DNA of 64,000 nt from Longimicrobiales bacterium (lineage in GTDB: Bacteria > Gemmatimonadota > Gemmatimonadetes > Longimicrobiales > Gaopeijiaceae), in assembly GCA_958296005.1 (NCBI GenBank), contig CATQHQ010000002.1, forward strand, positions 738,501 through 802,500, written 5' to 3'. Shown here piece by piece: positions 15,972-25,995 of this stretch. Position 1 is the stretch's first letter, and the number at the start of each line of letters is the position of its first letter. A program made the translations under genes and the position numbers. The notes under the pieces were generated by a model, which made no database searches, was not told the DNA's origin, and saw nothing but the letters and a program-made list of their open reading frames with translations.

Positions 15972-18900
15972 GTGCGTTACCCCGATCCGCCGCCGTCCCT
16001 GGTCGCCCTGGAGGAGTCCGTCCTCGAGAAGTGGCGCGAGGAGGCCACCTTCCAGCGCTCGCTGGACGCCACCCGGGACGGACCCGAATTCGTCTTCTTC
16101 GAGGGCCCGCCCACCGCCAACGGCCGCCCGGGACTCCACCACGTCATCAGCCGAGCGATCAAGGACCTGGTTTGCCGCTACCAGACGATGCTGGGCAAGC
16201 ACGTCACCCGCATCGCCGGCTGGGACACCCACGGCCTGCCGGTGGAGATCGAAGCCCAGAAGCAGCTGGGGATCGCGGACAAGAGGGAGATCGAAGAACG
16301 GGGCATCGCCTGGTTCAACGAGCAGTGCCGGACGTCCGTCTTCACCTACAAAGACGAGTGGGAGCGCTTCTCGGAGCGGATCGGCTACTGGCTGGACTAC
16401 TCCCGGCCTTATGTGACCTTCCACGCCGAATACGTGGAGTCCGTATGGTGGGTGCTGAAGCAGCTGGCGGATCGGGGCCTCCTCTACAAGGGCCACAAGG
16501 TCGTCCCCTGGTGCCCGGCGGACCAGACGGTGCTGTCGTCCCACGAGCTGTCCCTGGGCTACCAGGACGTGGAGGACCCATCGCTGTACGTGACGCTGGA
16601 GCTGCTCGACGGCTCGGACAGGCACGTCCTCGTCTGGACCACCACGCCGTGGACCCTGGTCGCCAACGTCGCGCTGGCGGTGAACCCAGAGATCGAGTAC
16701 GTGGAGGTCGAGCACGAGGGCCGGCGGATCGTGGCGGCGCGGGACCGGGCGACGGAGCTCTTCGGCGAAGAGCGGATACGGGGTGCCGTTCCTGGGTCGG
16801 AGTTGGTCGGCAAGCGGTACCGACGTCCCTTCGACTTGGTGCCCGAGGAGAAGGCCCGAGGTCTAGCTTGGGAGATCGTGTCCGGCGACTTCGTGTCGGC
16901 GCAGGAGGGATCGGGGATCGTGCACTTGGCCCCCGCCTACGGCGCCGACGACTTCCAGGCGGGAAAGGACCTCGGACTGGCGCTGCTGGAGCCCCTTCGC
17001 ACGGACGGAACGTTTGCCCCGGAGACGCCGCTCGTGGGCGGCATCTTCTTCAAGGACGCCGACCAGCCCCTCACCGACGACCTGAAGGCTCGGGGACTGG
17101 TCTTCGCGTCGGAGCGCAAGGTCCACTCGTACCCCCACTGCTGGCGGTGCGGCGCACCCTTGGCCTACATGGCTCGTCACGGCTGGTTCGCCCGCACCTC
17201 GTCGCTGCGGCAACAGCTGCTCGAGAACAACGCGCAGGTGGAATGGCATCCGAAGGATGTGGGGGAAGGCCGCTTTGGCGAGTGGCTGAAGGGAAACGTG
17301 GACTGGGCGCTCTCTCGGGACCGCTACTGGGGGACGCCGCTGCCGGCGTGGGTGTCGGAGGAGGACCCGGAGCGGGTCGACTGGATCGGCAGCTTCGCCG
17401 AGCTGGCGGAAAAGGCGGGCGGCTTGCCGGCGGAGTTCGATCCCCACCGGCCGTTCATCGACGACGTGACGTGGAGCTGTCCCGAAACCGGGGCGACGAT
17501 GCGTCGCACGCCGGAGGTGATCGACGTCTGGTTCGACTCGGGCGCCATGCCCTGGGCCCAGTGGCACTACCCGTTCGAGAACCGGGAGCAGTACCAGCGC
17601 CACTTCCCCGCCGACTTCATCTGCGAGGCCGTGGATCAGACGCGCGGATGGTTCTACTCCCTCCACGCCATCTCCACGATGCTGGGGCTGGGACCGGCCT
17701 TTCGGAACGCGGTCGTCAACGACCTGATCCTGGACGCCGAAGGCCGCAAGATGTCCAAGTCCCGGGGCAACGTGGTGGACCCTTGGGAGGCCGTGGCGGA
17801 TCACGGCGCCGACGGCGTGCGGTGGTACATGATCACGGTCAGCAACCCGTGGCTGCCCACCCGCTTCGACCCGGCAGGCGTGCGGGAGGCGAGGGCCCGC
17901 TTCTTCGACACCCTGCTCAACACGTATCGGTTCTTCGCGCTCTACGCGAACGTGGAGAAGTGGGCGCCAGGCGGCACCGCGGAAGCCCGGACGACGCTGG
18001 ACCGATGGCTCCTGTCGCGGCTCGACGGCCTCGTGGAACGAGTGCGGGCGGAGCTGGACGACTACAACCCGACGCGGGCCTACCGGCAGGTGGCGGCGTT
18101 CGTGGACGGAGACCTGTCCAACTGGTACGTCCGTCGTGCCCGTCCACGCTTCTGGGGAAACACCGACCCGGCGGACTCCGCGGCGGCGTTCTCGACCCTT
18201 CACCGCGCGCTGCGGACGGTGGCGTTGCTGATCGCGCCCGTCGCGCCGTTCACCTCGGACTGGCTCCACCGGGCGCTCACGGGCGACTCCAGCCACTTGG
18301 AGCGCTTCCCGGAGGCGGACGCGGCGCTTTCGGACCCGGCGCTGGAGGCCGAGATGGCCCACGCGCGAAGCCTGTGCACGCTGGCCCGGGCCGCCCGGGA
18401 GGAGGCTGGGGTTCGGGTAAGGCAGCCCTTGGCGCGGATCGTGGCGGTGGTGCCCGGCGCCGGCGACGACGCAGCGCCCGGTCCCCTGTCCAGCGGCGTG
18501 CTGCGGCTCCTGCTCGACGAGATCAACGTGAGGTCCGTCGAGTTCGCCGGCTCGGCGGACGGGTTCGCCGTGCTGGTGGCGCGCCCCAACTTCCGGGTGC
18601 TGGGACGCCGGTTCGGAAAGCTCACCCAAGACGCCGCGGCGGCGATCCGGGCGATGAGCCAAGACGAGTTGCAGAGCGTGCGGGACGGCGGTTCGGCGGA
18701 AGTGGTCGTGGGAGGGCAGGCGCAAGAGATTGGACCCGCCGACACGGCTGTCGTCGAGGAGGCCAGCGGGGACTGGGTGGTGCGCGCCGAGGGGAAGTAC
18801 GCTGTGGCTCTGGACCCGACGGTTACGGAAGAGCTCCGCCGGGAAGGGCTGGCGCGCGAGCTGGTGAACCGGATTCAACGGCTGCGTCGGGACTCGGGAC

Positions 18901-19124
18901 TGGAGATCACTGACCGGATCCGCTTGGGCGTCGCAGGCAGCGAGCAGGTGCGGACGTCGGTCCGGGAGCACGAAGCCGTCATCGCGCGGGAGACCCTGGC
19001 CGTGTCGGTGGACGCGGTCGTCGAAGCCGGAGACGACTACGGACGGGAGCAGGGCTTCGCGCATCGCCGGGAGGTGGTCGCCGACGGGGAGGTACTGGTG
19101 CTGGGGCTGTCGCCTGTCGCCTGA
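15972..19124 (+). CDS. ileS: Isoleucyl-tRNA synthetase, type 2, altered HIGH motif
   Basis: The 1050-residue class I synthetase charges tRNA-Ile. The catalytic core has AGWDTHGLPVE and KMSKS starting at residue 593; the CP1 editing domain shows VWTTTPWTLVANVALAVNP. The first signature motif, normally HxGH, reads G54-L-H-H57, the swapped GxHH form known in a subset of IleRS2 enzymes. The C-terminus lacks the zinc-binding end of type 1 enzymes, and the sequence is eukaryote-like, as in type 2. Type 2 enzymes are typically less sensitive to mupirocin. The start is GTG 15972, five bases after punA, and rluD follows. Confidence 0.95.
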   Translation: MRYPDPPPSLVALEESVLEKWREEATFQRSLDATRDGPEFVFFEGPPTANGRPGLHHVISRAIKDLVCRYQTMLGKHVTRIAGWDTHGLPVEIEAQKQLGIADKREIEERGIAWFNEQCRTSVFTYKDEWERFSERIGYWLDYSRPYVTFHAEYVESVWWVLKQLADRGLLYKGHKVVPWCPADQTVLSSHELSLGYQDVEDPSLYVTLELLDGSDRHVLVWTTTPWTLVANVALAVNPEIEYVEVEHEGRRIVAARDRATELFGEERIRGAVPGSELVGKRYRRPFDLVPEEKARGLAWEIVSGDFVSAQEGSGIVHLAPAYGADDFQAGKDLGLALLEPLRTDGTFAPETPLVGGIFFKDADQPLTDDLKARGLVFASERKVHSYPHCWRCGAPLAYMARHGWFARTSSLRQQLLENNAQVEWHPKDVGEGRFGEWLKGNVDWALSRDRYWGTPLPAWVSEEDPERVDWIGSFAELAEKAGGLPAEFDPHRPFIDDVTWSCPETGATMRRTPEVIDVWFDSGAMPWAQWHYPFENREQYQRHFPADFICEAVDQTRGWFYSLHAISTMLGLGPAFRNAVVNDLILDAEGRKMSKSRGNVVDPWEAVADHGADGVRWYMITVSNPWLPTRFDPAGVREARARFFDTLLNTYRFFALYANVEKWAPGGTAEARTTLDRWLLSRLDGLVERVRAELDDYNPTRAYRQVAAFVDGDLSNWYVRRARPRFWGNTDPADSAAAFSTLHRALRTVALLIAPVAPFTSDWLHRALTGDSSHLERFPEADAALSDPALEAEMAHARSLCTLARAAREEAGVRVRQPLARIVAVVPGAGDDAAPGPLSSGVLRLLLDEINVRSVEFAGSADGFAVLVARPNFRVLGRRFGKLTQDAAAAIRAMSQDELQSVRDGGSAEVVVGGQAQEIGPADTAVVEEASGDWVVRAEGKYAVALDPTVTEELRREGLARELVNRIQRLRRDSGLEITDRIRLGVAGSEQVRTSVREHEAVIARETLAVSVDAVVEAGDDYGREQGFAHRREVVADGEVLVLGLSPVA

Positions 19125-19137
19125 CGCTCTGCACCGC

Positions 19138-20097
19138 TTGACCGTCGGCGACGACGCGGGCGGACGGATCGACTCCTACTTGGCGGAGCGGCTTGGGCTC
19201 TCCCGCAGCCGCGTCGCCTCGCTGATCGTCGATCGTTGCGTGCTCGTGGACGGTCGCGTCGCCAAGAAGTCGGATCCGGTGGTGGCGGGGCAGGAGATCG
19301 AGGCTCGCGTGCCGCCGCCGGCCCCCTTGCGCGCCGAAGCCCAGGAGATCCCTCTGGCGATCGTCTACCAGGACCGCCACCTGGTCGTGGTGAACAAGGC
19401 GCCGGGGCTCGTGGTCCACCCGGCGCCGGGCCACCCCGACGGGACCCTGGTCAACGCCCTGCTGCACCACGTGCGAGACCTCTCGGGGATCGGCGGCAAG
19501 CTGCGGCCGGGCATCGTGCACCGTCTGGACCGGGACACGTCGGGCTTGCTGGTCGTGGCCAAGACCGACTTGGCGCACCGCGCGCTCTCCGAAGCGCTGA
19601 AGGCTCGGCGGGTCGGACGCGTCTACGTGGCGGCGCTGTGGGGCCGGCTGGCAGAGTCCCCGGTCGTCGTGGACCGCCCGATCGGCCGCCACCCAGGAGA
19701 TCGGACCCGGATGGCGGTGGCGGAAGAGGGGGGGCGCGCGGCCCGTACCCGGTTCCGTCTCTTGGAGACGTGGGCGGCGGCGTGCTTGTGCGAGGCCGAA
19801 CTGGCGACCGGTCGGACGCACCAGATTCGAGTTCACGCCGCAGCGATCGGCCATCCGGTGGTGGGAGACTCGGTCTACGGTGCGGGGCGGGAACGGGGGT
19901 TCGCCGGCGACGCCGGCCGTTGGGCCAAGGAGTTGGCTAGGCGGACCCCGCGCCAGTTCCTCCACGCCCGCCGGTTGTCGTTCGCCCATCCAGCGACGGG
20001 GGCGCCGATGGAGTTCGAGGCGCCTCTGCCGCCGGAACTGGCGACGGCGCAGGAGTGGGCGCGCGGGACGGTTGACTCCCGCCACCGCTCTTGGTAG
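19138..20097 (+). CDS. rluD: RluA-family 23S rRNA pseudouridine synthase (RluD-like)
   Basis: A 319-residue protein with an N-terminal S4 RNA-binding domain (RIDSYLAERLGLSRSRVASL) and a pseudouridine synthase domain carrying GIVHRLDRDTSGLLVVAKTD, where Asp131 of HRLD is the catalytic residue, and the ELATGRTHQIRVHAAAIGHP motif. The S4 plus catalytic arrangement is that of RluC/RluD, which modify the large-subunit rRNA; RluD specificity is inferred. The start is TTG 19138, 13 bases after ileS. An lspA gene, often found between ileS and rluD, is absent here. Confidence 0.9.
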   Translation: MTVGDDAGGRIDSYLAERLGLSRSRVASLIVDRCVLVDGRVAKKSDPVVAGQEIEARVPPPAPLRAEAQEIPLAIVYQDRHLVVVNKAPGLVVHPAPGHPDGTLVNALLHHVRDLSGIGGKLRPGIVHRLDRDTSGLLVVAKTDLAHRALSEALKARRVGRVYVAALWGRLAESPVVVDRPIGRHPGDRTRMAVAEEGGRAARTRFRLLETWAAACLCEAELATGRTHQIRVHAAAIGHPVVGDSVYGAGRERGFAGDAGRWAKELARRTPRQFLHARRLSFAHPATGAPMEFEAPLPPELATAQEWARGTVDSRHRSW

Positions 20098-20106
20098 CCT
20101 CCGGTC

Positions 20107-20298
20107 ATGAGAGCGAAGGAAACGTCCCAATCCGTGCCGTCCCTCAAGTTCACGGTGACCAACCTTTGGTTCGCACTGGGGGGCTTGGCCACGATCGCCG
20201 CGGGGTACTTCCTGCTGGGCCAGGGCTCGATCTCGCTGGCGCCGGTGCTGCTGGTGCTGGGATACGTGGTCCTGCTCCCGTTGGCCATCATCCGCTGA
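20107..20298 (+). CDS. Small two-helix membrane protein, DUF3098-like
   Basis: A 63-residue protein, too short to assign with confidence. After a short polar N-terminus it has two hydrophobic helices (about 20-36 and 44-61) joined by GQGSISLAP, ending in a single Arg. The pattern of a first helix rich in Gly, a small loop and a second helix recalls DUF3098, found in FCB-group bacteria beside housekeeping genes. It starts nine bases after rluD and ends 17 bases before the M28 peptidase, so it probably belongs to the same message. Confidence 0.65.
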   Translation: MRAKETSQSVPSLKFTVTNLWFALGGLATIAAGYFLLGQGSISLAPVLLVLGYVVLLPLAIIR

Positions 20299-20315
20299 CC
20301 GGGGAGACGACGCCG

Positions 20316-22082
20316 TTGCGTGCCACGGCTCGCGCCGGCCTGGCGGGAACCGTGGGCGCCGCGGGCCTTGCGGCCGTGCTGGCTCCGGGTCTCGTCGCCC
20401 AGGACCCCGCTTGGCGTTGCCCCGAGCCGGCGGAGCTCGCGGCGGGGTTCGACGGCGCGCTGGCTCATGTTCGCTACTTGGCCGACGACCGCCTCGAAGG
20501 CCGAGCCGTCGCGACCCCGGGGGAGCGTTGCGCGGGCGACTACCTAGCCGGCCAGTTCGCGGCTCTCGGGCTCGCGCCCGCCGGCGAGGACGGGAGCTAC
20601 TTCCAGGCGTGGGAGGTGCGGACCGGCAGCGCCGCCGCCGGCACTGACCTGCGGCTTGCGCTGGAGGATGGTTCGAGCGCCGTGGAGTACGCGTTGCACA
20701 GCGAGTGGATCCCGTACGGCTTTTCGGCCTCGGCGACGGTTCGAGGTCCGTTGGCGGCAGCGACCGTCGTAGCCGACGAGCTTGGCGCCGCCACCGGCCA
20801 CGATCTGAACGGCAAGGTCTTGGTGGCCGCCGGGTCGCCGGATCCTCACCAGGTGGCGAGCGCGGCGGCCCGCATGGGCGTCGTCGCCGTGATCGTGTTG
20901 CTGGCTGCCGACGACCCGTTGCCTGCGCTGTCCGGGGAACGGCGGGCCGCTCTCTCGGTGCCGGTCGTCGCCGTTCGCGGCAAGGCCGCTGCCGAAGTGC
21001 GCGACGCGGCCGAAGGTGGAGACGCACCCGCCTGGGCGTCCCTCTCGGTGGACGTGACGCCGGTGCGCCGGGAGGCCCGCAACGTGACGGCGGTGCTGCG
21101 CGGCTCGGGCGCCAGCGACCGCGTCCCGTCCCTGATCGTCGGCGCCCACTACGACCACCTCGGACTCGGCGGCGAAGGCTCCCTCTCGCCCGACGCGACC
21201 GGGACCGTCCACAACGGCGCGGACGACAACGCCTCGGGCACCGCAGTCGTGCTCGAGGTGGCCCGCCGGCTGACGGCTGGCCCGCCGTTGTCCCGCGACG
21301 TCGTGTTCATCGCCTTCACCGGCGAGGAGCGGGGTCTGTGGGGGTCGGCCCACTACGTCGAATCGCCGCTGGTACCGCTGGAGAGCGTCGAGGCGATGCT
21401 CAACCTGGATATGGTGGGCCGAGTACAGAACGACGCGCTCACCGTCTTCGGCACGGCCACGGCGGAGGAGTGGCCGAGCGTCGTCGAGCGGGCCAACCGC
21501 CGCACCACCGCGCCTCTTGATCTCCAGCTCGTCGGCGACGGCTTCGGCGCGTCGGACCACAGCTCCTTCTACGCCCGGGGCATCCCGGTGCTGCACTTCT
21601 TCTCCAACACCCACCCGGAGTACCACCGAGTGGAGGACGACTGGGAGCTGGTCAACGCCGACGGCATGGAGCGGGTGGCCGACTTGGTGGCGGCGGTCGT
21701 GGGGGAGCTGGCGCCGGCAAACCAAGTCGCGGCGGCTCTGACCCCGGTGGAGGGAGCGGGCAACCCCCATGGTGCAACGGCCCCGGGCGACGGCAGCACG
21801 GTGCGAAGCGGCTTCAGAGTGCGGGTAGGGACGATCCCCGACTACTCGCGAGAGTCGGGCGGCATGGGCATCACCGGGGTTCGCGATGGAAGTCCGGCTG
21901 CCAAGGCGGGGCTGAAGGGCGGAGACGTGATCGTCCGCTTCGGCGACCACCAGGTCGAGGACGTGTACGGCTACATGTACGCGCTGCAGGAGTTCGAGCC
22001 CGGCGACGAGGTGGAGGTGGTGGTCCTGCGCGACGGCGAGCAGATGACGCTGGTCGTCGTGCTGGAAGCGGGCAGCGACTGA
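20316..22082 (+). CDS. Secreted M28 metallopeptidase with PA-like and PDZ domains
   Basis: A 588-residue exported zinc aminopeptidase-type enzyme. TTG 20316 is preferred because ggggag stands ten bases upstream and it gives a clean signal peptide ending near VAQDPAW; the frame is open further upstream without one. A protease-associated-like insert covers about residues 120-270. The M28 zinc and catalytic residues lie in GAHYDHLGLGGEG, HNGADDNASGTAVVLE, FTGEERGLWGSAHYVE, LNLDMVGR and SDHSSFYARGIPVLHF. A C-terminal PDZ domain (MGITGVRDGSPAAKAGLKGG) follows, a combination known from surface peptidases of this kind. It likely trims peptides in the periplasm or outside the cell. Confidence 0.9.
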   Translation: MRATARAGLAGTVGAAGLAAVLAPGLVAQDPAWRCPEPAELAAGFDGALAHVRYLADDRLEGRAVATPGERCAGDYLAGQFAALGLAPAGEDGSYFQAWEVRTGSAAAGTDLRLALEDGSSAVEYALHSEWIPYGFSASATVRGPLAAATVVADELGAATGHDLNGKVLVAAGSPDPHQVASAAARMGVVAVIVLLAADDPLPALSGERRAALSVPVVAVRGKAAAEVRDAAEGGDAPAWASLSVDVTPVRREARNVTAVLRGSGASDRVPSLIVGAHYDHLGLGGEGSLSPDATGTVHNGADDNASGTAVVLEVARRLTAGPPLSRDVVFIAFTGEERGLWGSAHYVESPLVPLESVEAMLNLDMVGRVQNDALTVFGTATAEEWPSVVERANRRTTAPLDLQLVGDGFGASDHSSFYARGIPVLHFFSNTHPEYHRVEDDWELVNADGMERVADLVAAVVGELAPANQVAAALTPVEGAGNPHGATAPGDGSTVRSGFRVRVGTIPDYSRESGGMGITGVRDGSPAAKAGLKGGDVIVRFGDHQVEDVYGYMYALQEFEPGDEVEVVVLRDGEQMTLVVVLEAGSD

Positions 22083-22200
22083 CCGGGGGTCGCCGGCGGG
22101 CTCCCGAACCGCTGGCGGGACCCGAACACCCGCCTTATTGTATCCAGTCACGAGTTCGCAGAGGAATCCGAATCCGCCGAGGAAACACGGGGCTGTTGCC

Positions 22201-24666
22201 ATGACGAGGTTCGCTTACCTGCTGACGACCGTCGCCGTGCTGGGTCTGGGCCTGACCGCCGACCCGACGGCGCCGGAACCCCCGCTGGCTTCGGCGGGGC
22301 CGCACGCTCCGGGGGCAGCCGATCTTGCCGGCGTCCCGAACGTGGGCGGTGGTCCCGACAACGAGGTCGTCGAGCAGTACTGCGTCCGCTGCCACAACGA
22401 GCGGCGGCTGGTAGGCAATCTGTCGCTGGAGGAGTTCGACGCCGCCGACCCCCTCGCCAACGTCGTCGTGGCCGAGAAGATGATCCGCAAGCTGCGAGCG
22501 GGCATGATGCCGCCGCCTGGCGTCCGGCGTCCCGAGCCTCAGGTCCTCGAAGGGTTGGCGGCATCGATGGAGAGGACGATCGACGAGGCCGCGGCCACCA
22601 GCCCGAACCCGGGGAGCCGCACCTTCCAGCGCCTCAACCGGGCCGAGTACGAGCGCGCCGTCCACGACCTGCTGGGGATCGAGATCGACGCCTCCGCGTA
22701 CTTGCCCGGCGAGACGGTGAGTGCTGGATTCGACAACATCGCCGACGTGCAGAACCTCTCGGCCACGCTGCTGGAGGCGTACCTGACCGCCGCCAGCGAA
22801 GTCAGTCGCCTGGCGCTGGGAGACGCCGCCGCCACCCCGTCGGAGAGCACATACGAAGTCTCGCGCTACGCCGAGCAGCGCGATCACGTGCCCGGTGCGC
22901 CGATCGGCACCCGGGGCGGCATCTCGGTCGTGCACAACTTCGTGGCGGACGGCGAGTACTTCTTCCGCTTGGCCTTCCAGCACGAGTCCACCGGCAACTT
23001 CTTCGGGCAAACGGCACCCTTCGACGAGCATGTGGAAGTGTCGATCGACGGCGCCCGAGTCGCGCTCCTTCCCATGGACCGCTGGATGCACCGGCAGGAC
23101 CCGCAGGGCGTGGAAGTGGTCACAGACCCGATCAAGGTCTCGGCCGGGCCGCACCGCGTGTCGGCGGCGTTCCTCAAGGTGGCGGAGGGGCCGGTGGAGG
23201 ACCTGACTTCGCCCCACGGCTGGTCGCTGGCGGACAAGAAGATCGGCTACTCCTACGGGATCACCGGCTTGGCCCACCTGCGGGACATGACGATCGGCGG
23301 ACCCTACGACGTGACCGGCGTCTCGCGCACCCCGACGTGGGAGCGGATCATGACCTGCCGGCCGGCGGAAGCGTCGTGCGCCCGGGAGATCGTGGGCGGA
23401 CTGGCCGCACGCGCCTTCCGCCGTCCCGTCTCGGAGCCGGAGATCGACGGCCTCATGGAGCTGTTCGCGTTGGGCGCGGCGCAGGGCGACTTCGACATCG
23501 GCGTGCGGACGGCGCTTCAAGGCGTCTTGGCGAGCCCCGACTTCGTGTTCCGCTTCGAGGAGCCGGCGCCCGGCGCTCGCACGGGAGACGTGTACCCGGT
23601 GGACGGGTTGGGCTTGGCGTCGCGGCTCTCGTTCTTCCTCTGGGGACGGCCCCCGGATGCGGAGCTGGTGAAGGCGGCGGCCGATGGCCGGCTCTCGGAC
23701 CCGGCGACCTTCGACGCCCAACTGGAGCGGATGCTGGCGGACTCTCGCGCCGAGGCGCTAGGCACCCGCTTCGCGTCCCAGTGGCTACGGTTGCAGGACT
23801 TGGACAAGGTCCACCCCGACGCCCTTCGTTACCCCGACTTCTACGAGCAGCTGGCCCGGGACATGCGCCGGGAGACCGAGACGTTCTTCAACGCCCTCGT
23901 GCAGGAAGGTGGGACGCTGGAGGATTTCCTGACGGCCGACTACTCCTACATGAACGAGCGGCTGGCGAACCACTACGGCGTGTCCGGCATCGCGGGCGAC
24001 CACTTCCGCAAGGTCGAGTACGCCGACGACGCTCGTCGGGGGATTCTGGGTCACGGCAGCATCCTCACCCTCACGTCGCACGCCAACCGCACGTCTCCGG
24101 TGCTCCGGGGCAAGTGGGTGATGGAGGTGCTGCTCGGAAGTCCGCCACCGCCGCCGCCGCCCGATGTCCCCGAGCTCGATGCTACCGCCGAGGCCGCGGA
24201 AGGCCGCTTCCTCACCGTCCGGGAGCGGATGGAGGAGCACCGCGCCAACCCTGCGTGCAACTCGTGCCACCGAGTGATCGACCCCATCGGCTTGGCGCTG
24301 GAGAACTTCGACGTGACCGGCGTGTGGCGGATCAGGGACAACAGCGCGCCCGTGGAGACATCGGGAGAGCTCTACGACGGCACGCCGATCGGCGGTCCCG
24401 ACGACCTTCGGACCGCGCTCCTGCGCCGTCCCGAGCCGCTGGCGCGCAGCTTCACCGAAAACCTGCTGGCGTACGCCCTAGGGCGCCGAGTCGAGTACTA
24501 CGACATGCCCGCTGTGCGCCAGATCGCCACGGCGGCACGAGCCGAGGACTACAAGCTGTCCGCGTTCGTGAAGGAAGTGGCGCGGAGCACGCCGTTCCGC
24601 ATGTCGATGGCGAAGGCGACGGTGGAGGATGACAGTGCGGGGGCTGGCGCAGCAAGTCGAAAGTAG
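22201..24666 (+). CDS. Exported CxxCH protein, DUF1587/1595/1592/1588/1585 (module copy A)
   Basis: An 821-residue exported protein of unknown function. ATG 22201 gives a signal peptide; an in-frame upstream ATG at 22138 does not. An N-terminal haem-c-like motif CVRCH (61-65) precedes DUF1587 (FQRLNRAEYERAVHDLLG), a beta-rich middle region, DUF1595 (AREIVGGLAARAFRRPVSEP), DUF1592 (SRLSFFLWGRPPDAEL), DUF1588 with a second CxxCH (CNSCH, 686-690) and DUF1585 (LLAYALGRRVEYYDMP). The two motifs imply covalent haem, so an electron-transfer or redox role in the periplasm is plausible. The DUF1552 gene that normally follows directly is displaced by three SGNH genes. A paralogue lies at 32118-34610. 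Confidence 0.88.
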   Translation: MTRFAYLLTTVAVLGLGLTADPTAPEPPLASAGPHAPGAADLAGVPNVGGGPDNEVVEQYCVRCHNERRLVGNLSLEEFDAADPLANVVVAEKMIRKLRAGMMPPPGVRRPEPQVLEGLAASMERTIDEAAATSPNPGSRTFQRLNRAEYERAVHDLLGIEIDASAYLPGETVSAGFDNIADVQNLSATLLEAYLTAASEVSRLALGDAAATPSESTYEVSRYAEQRDHVPGAPIGTRGGISVVHNFVADGEYFFRLAFQHESTGNFFGQTAPFDEHVEVSIDGARVALLPMDRWMHRQDPQGVEVVTDPIKVSAGPHRVSAAFLKVAEGPVEDLTSPHGWSLADKKIGYSYGITGLAHLRDMTIGGPYDVTGVSRTPTWERIMTCRPAEASCAREIVGGLAARAFRRPVSEPEIDGLMELFALGAAQGDFDIGVRTALQGVLASPDFVFRFEEPAPGARTGDVYPVDGLGLASRLSFFLWGRPPDAELVKAAADGRLSDPATFDAQLERMLADSRAEALGTRFASQWLRLQDLDKVHPDALRYPDFYEQLARDMRRETETFFNALVQEGGTLEDFLTADYSYMNERLANHYGVSGIAGDHFRKVEYADDARRGILGHGSILTLTSHANRTSPVLRGKWVMEVLLGSPPPPPPPDVPELDATAEAAEGRFLTVRERMEEHRANPACNSCHRVIDPIGLALENFDVTGVWRIRDNSAPVETSGELYDGTPIGGPDDLRTALLRRPEPLARSFTENLLAYALGRRVEYYDMPAVRQIATAARAEDYKLSAFVKEVARSTPFRMSMAKATVEDDSAGAGAASRK

Positions 24667-24671
24667 GGCCG

Positions 24672-25991
24672 ATGCTGACCAAGCCCTCTCGTGGGCAGAA
24701 TTCTCATAATGGCATCGATCGGGGGGCGGTCCGCCGCGTCCTGCGCGTGGCCTGCTGGAATGCATTGCTGCTCATCGCCGTGCTGGCCCTGATTGGGCTT
24801 GCCGGGGAAGTGTGGCTCCGTTCGAAGGGCCCGTTCATGGCAGTTCACCGCCAAGACGTCTTCGTTGCTGATGTGGGCCCGCGGTTGCGTCCCCGCACGG
24901 AGGTCCGCTGGACGAACCGAGTCGATTTCTGGACTGTCTCCCGCGCCAACAGCCTGGGGTTCCTGGACCGCGAACCGCCGAGCCCCGCGCGAGCCGCGGA
25001 GAGTTGCCACATCGCCGTGATCGGCGATTCCTTCGTTGCAGCGAAGGAGGTGCAGATCTCGGAGAAGTTCCACGTACGGCTCGAAGAGATGGCCGCACGG
25101 GAGTTGCCCGCTCTGGACGTCACTACCTCGGCGTTCGGGAGGGGCGGTACCGGGCAGATCGACCAGTTGGCCTGGTACGACGAATACGCCCGACATCTGC
25201 GCCCTCGGCTGGTCGTGCTCGTCTTCGTTCCAAACGATTTCGTCGACAATTTCCCGTTCTGGAGGGGCGTGAACAGTGGTCTCGACCCGGATCATTCGCC
25301 GTATGTCTCCGCGGAGCGGGCCGCGGACGGCGGATTTCGGTTGCGTCCTCCAGACCCGGACTACCGACGATTCAGGTTGCCGCGAGTGACCCCTCCGGTC
25401 CCGCGGCAGTGGGCTCAACCCACCTGGGCTACTCCCCCCTCCTTGTTCTGGTCGTGGTTGAACACAAGAATTGCCTCGCGTACTAGTGCACGTGACAACC
25501 ACCGTTATGCGCAGCGAACTGCCTGGTTGGAACTGCTAAGCCAGCGCCCCACCCGTGCGCCGCTGTTCGACGAGCGGCAATCTGCGTCAAAGACGCTCCG
25601 GCGAATACTGGTCCTAATGAGCCCCATCCGACAGGTCAGTTTGCTGTTTGCGGATGAGAACGATGGGCCGCTGTACACCGAAACACTCGCCTTCACCGCC
25701 TTCGCACTGGACGAGTTCAAGAAACGTGCGGAGCGGGACGGGGCGGCGCTGGCCATTCTGGCGCAGCACGATGCGCGCCGCCACGGGGGCGGCGTACTTG
25801 CTCGGCTGAACGAGCTCGCCGCGGAGCGACGCATCCCCGTCGTCGACCATGGCGACTTCATCAACCGCCAAGGGGCCGAGCTGTACGACGCCGAATGGGC
25901 ACATGACGGCCACTGGAACCTCGCCGGCCACCGCTGGGCGGCGGAAGCCCTGCTGGAATACCTGAAGCAGAATCAAGAACTCTGCGAGTGA
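24672..25991 (+). CDS. Membrane-anchored SGNH hydrolase, tandem copy 1
   Basis: A 439-residue SGNH/GDSL-type hydrolase. A single membrane helix (about 29-47, LLLIAVLALIGLAGEVWL) is followed by an extracytoplasmic domain. Block I is VIGDSF with nucleophile Ser120; VFVPNDF resembles the Asn-containing block III; DGHWNLAGH near the C-terminus supplies the Asp and His. Such enzymes usually act as esterases or deacetylases on glycans; the substrate here is unknown. Its first 13 residues differ from copies 2 and 3, because ATGGCATCG, the start of the others, is out of frame here and translation begins at ATG 24672. It begins five bases after the CxxCH gene. The central region (about 225-290) differs most between copies. 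Confidence 0.85.
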   Translation: MLTKPSRGQNSHNGIDRGAVRRVLRVACWNALLLIAVLALIGLAGEVWLRSKGPFMAVHRQDVFVADVGPRLRPRTEVRWTNRVDFWTVSRANSLGFLDREPPSPARAAESCHIAVIGDSFVAAKEVQISEKFHVRLEEMAARELPALDVTTSAFGRGGTGQIDQLAWYDEYARHLRPRLVVLVFVPNDFVDNFPFWRGVNSGLDPDHSPYVSAERAADGGFRLRPPDPDYRRFRLPRVTPPVPRQWAQPTWATPPSLFWSWLNTRIASRTSARDNHRYAQRTAWLELLSQRPTRAPLFDERQSASKTLRRILVLMSPIRQVSLLFADENDGPLYTETLAFTAFALDEFKKRAERDGAALAILAQHDARRHGGGVLARLNELAAERRIPVVDHGDFINRQGAELYDAEWAHDGHWNLAGHRWAAEALLEYLKQNQELCE

Positions 25992-25995
25992 CCAA

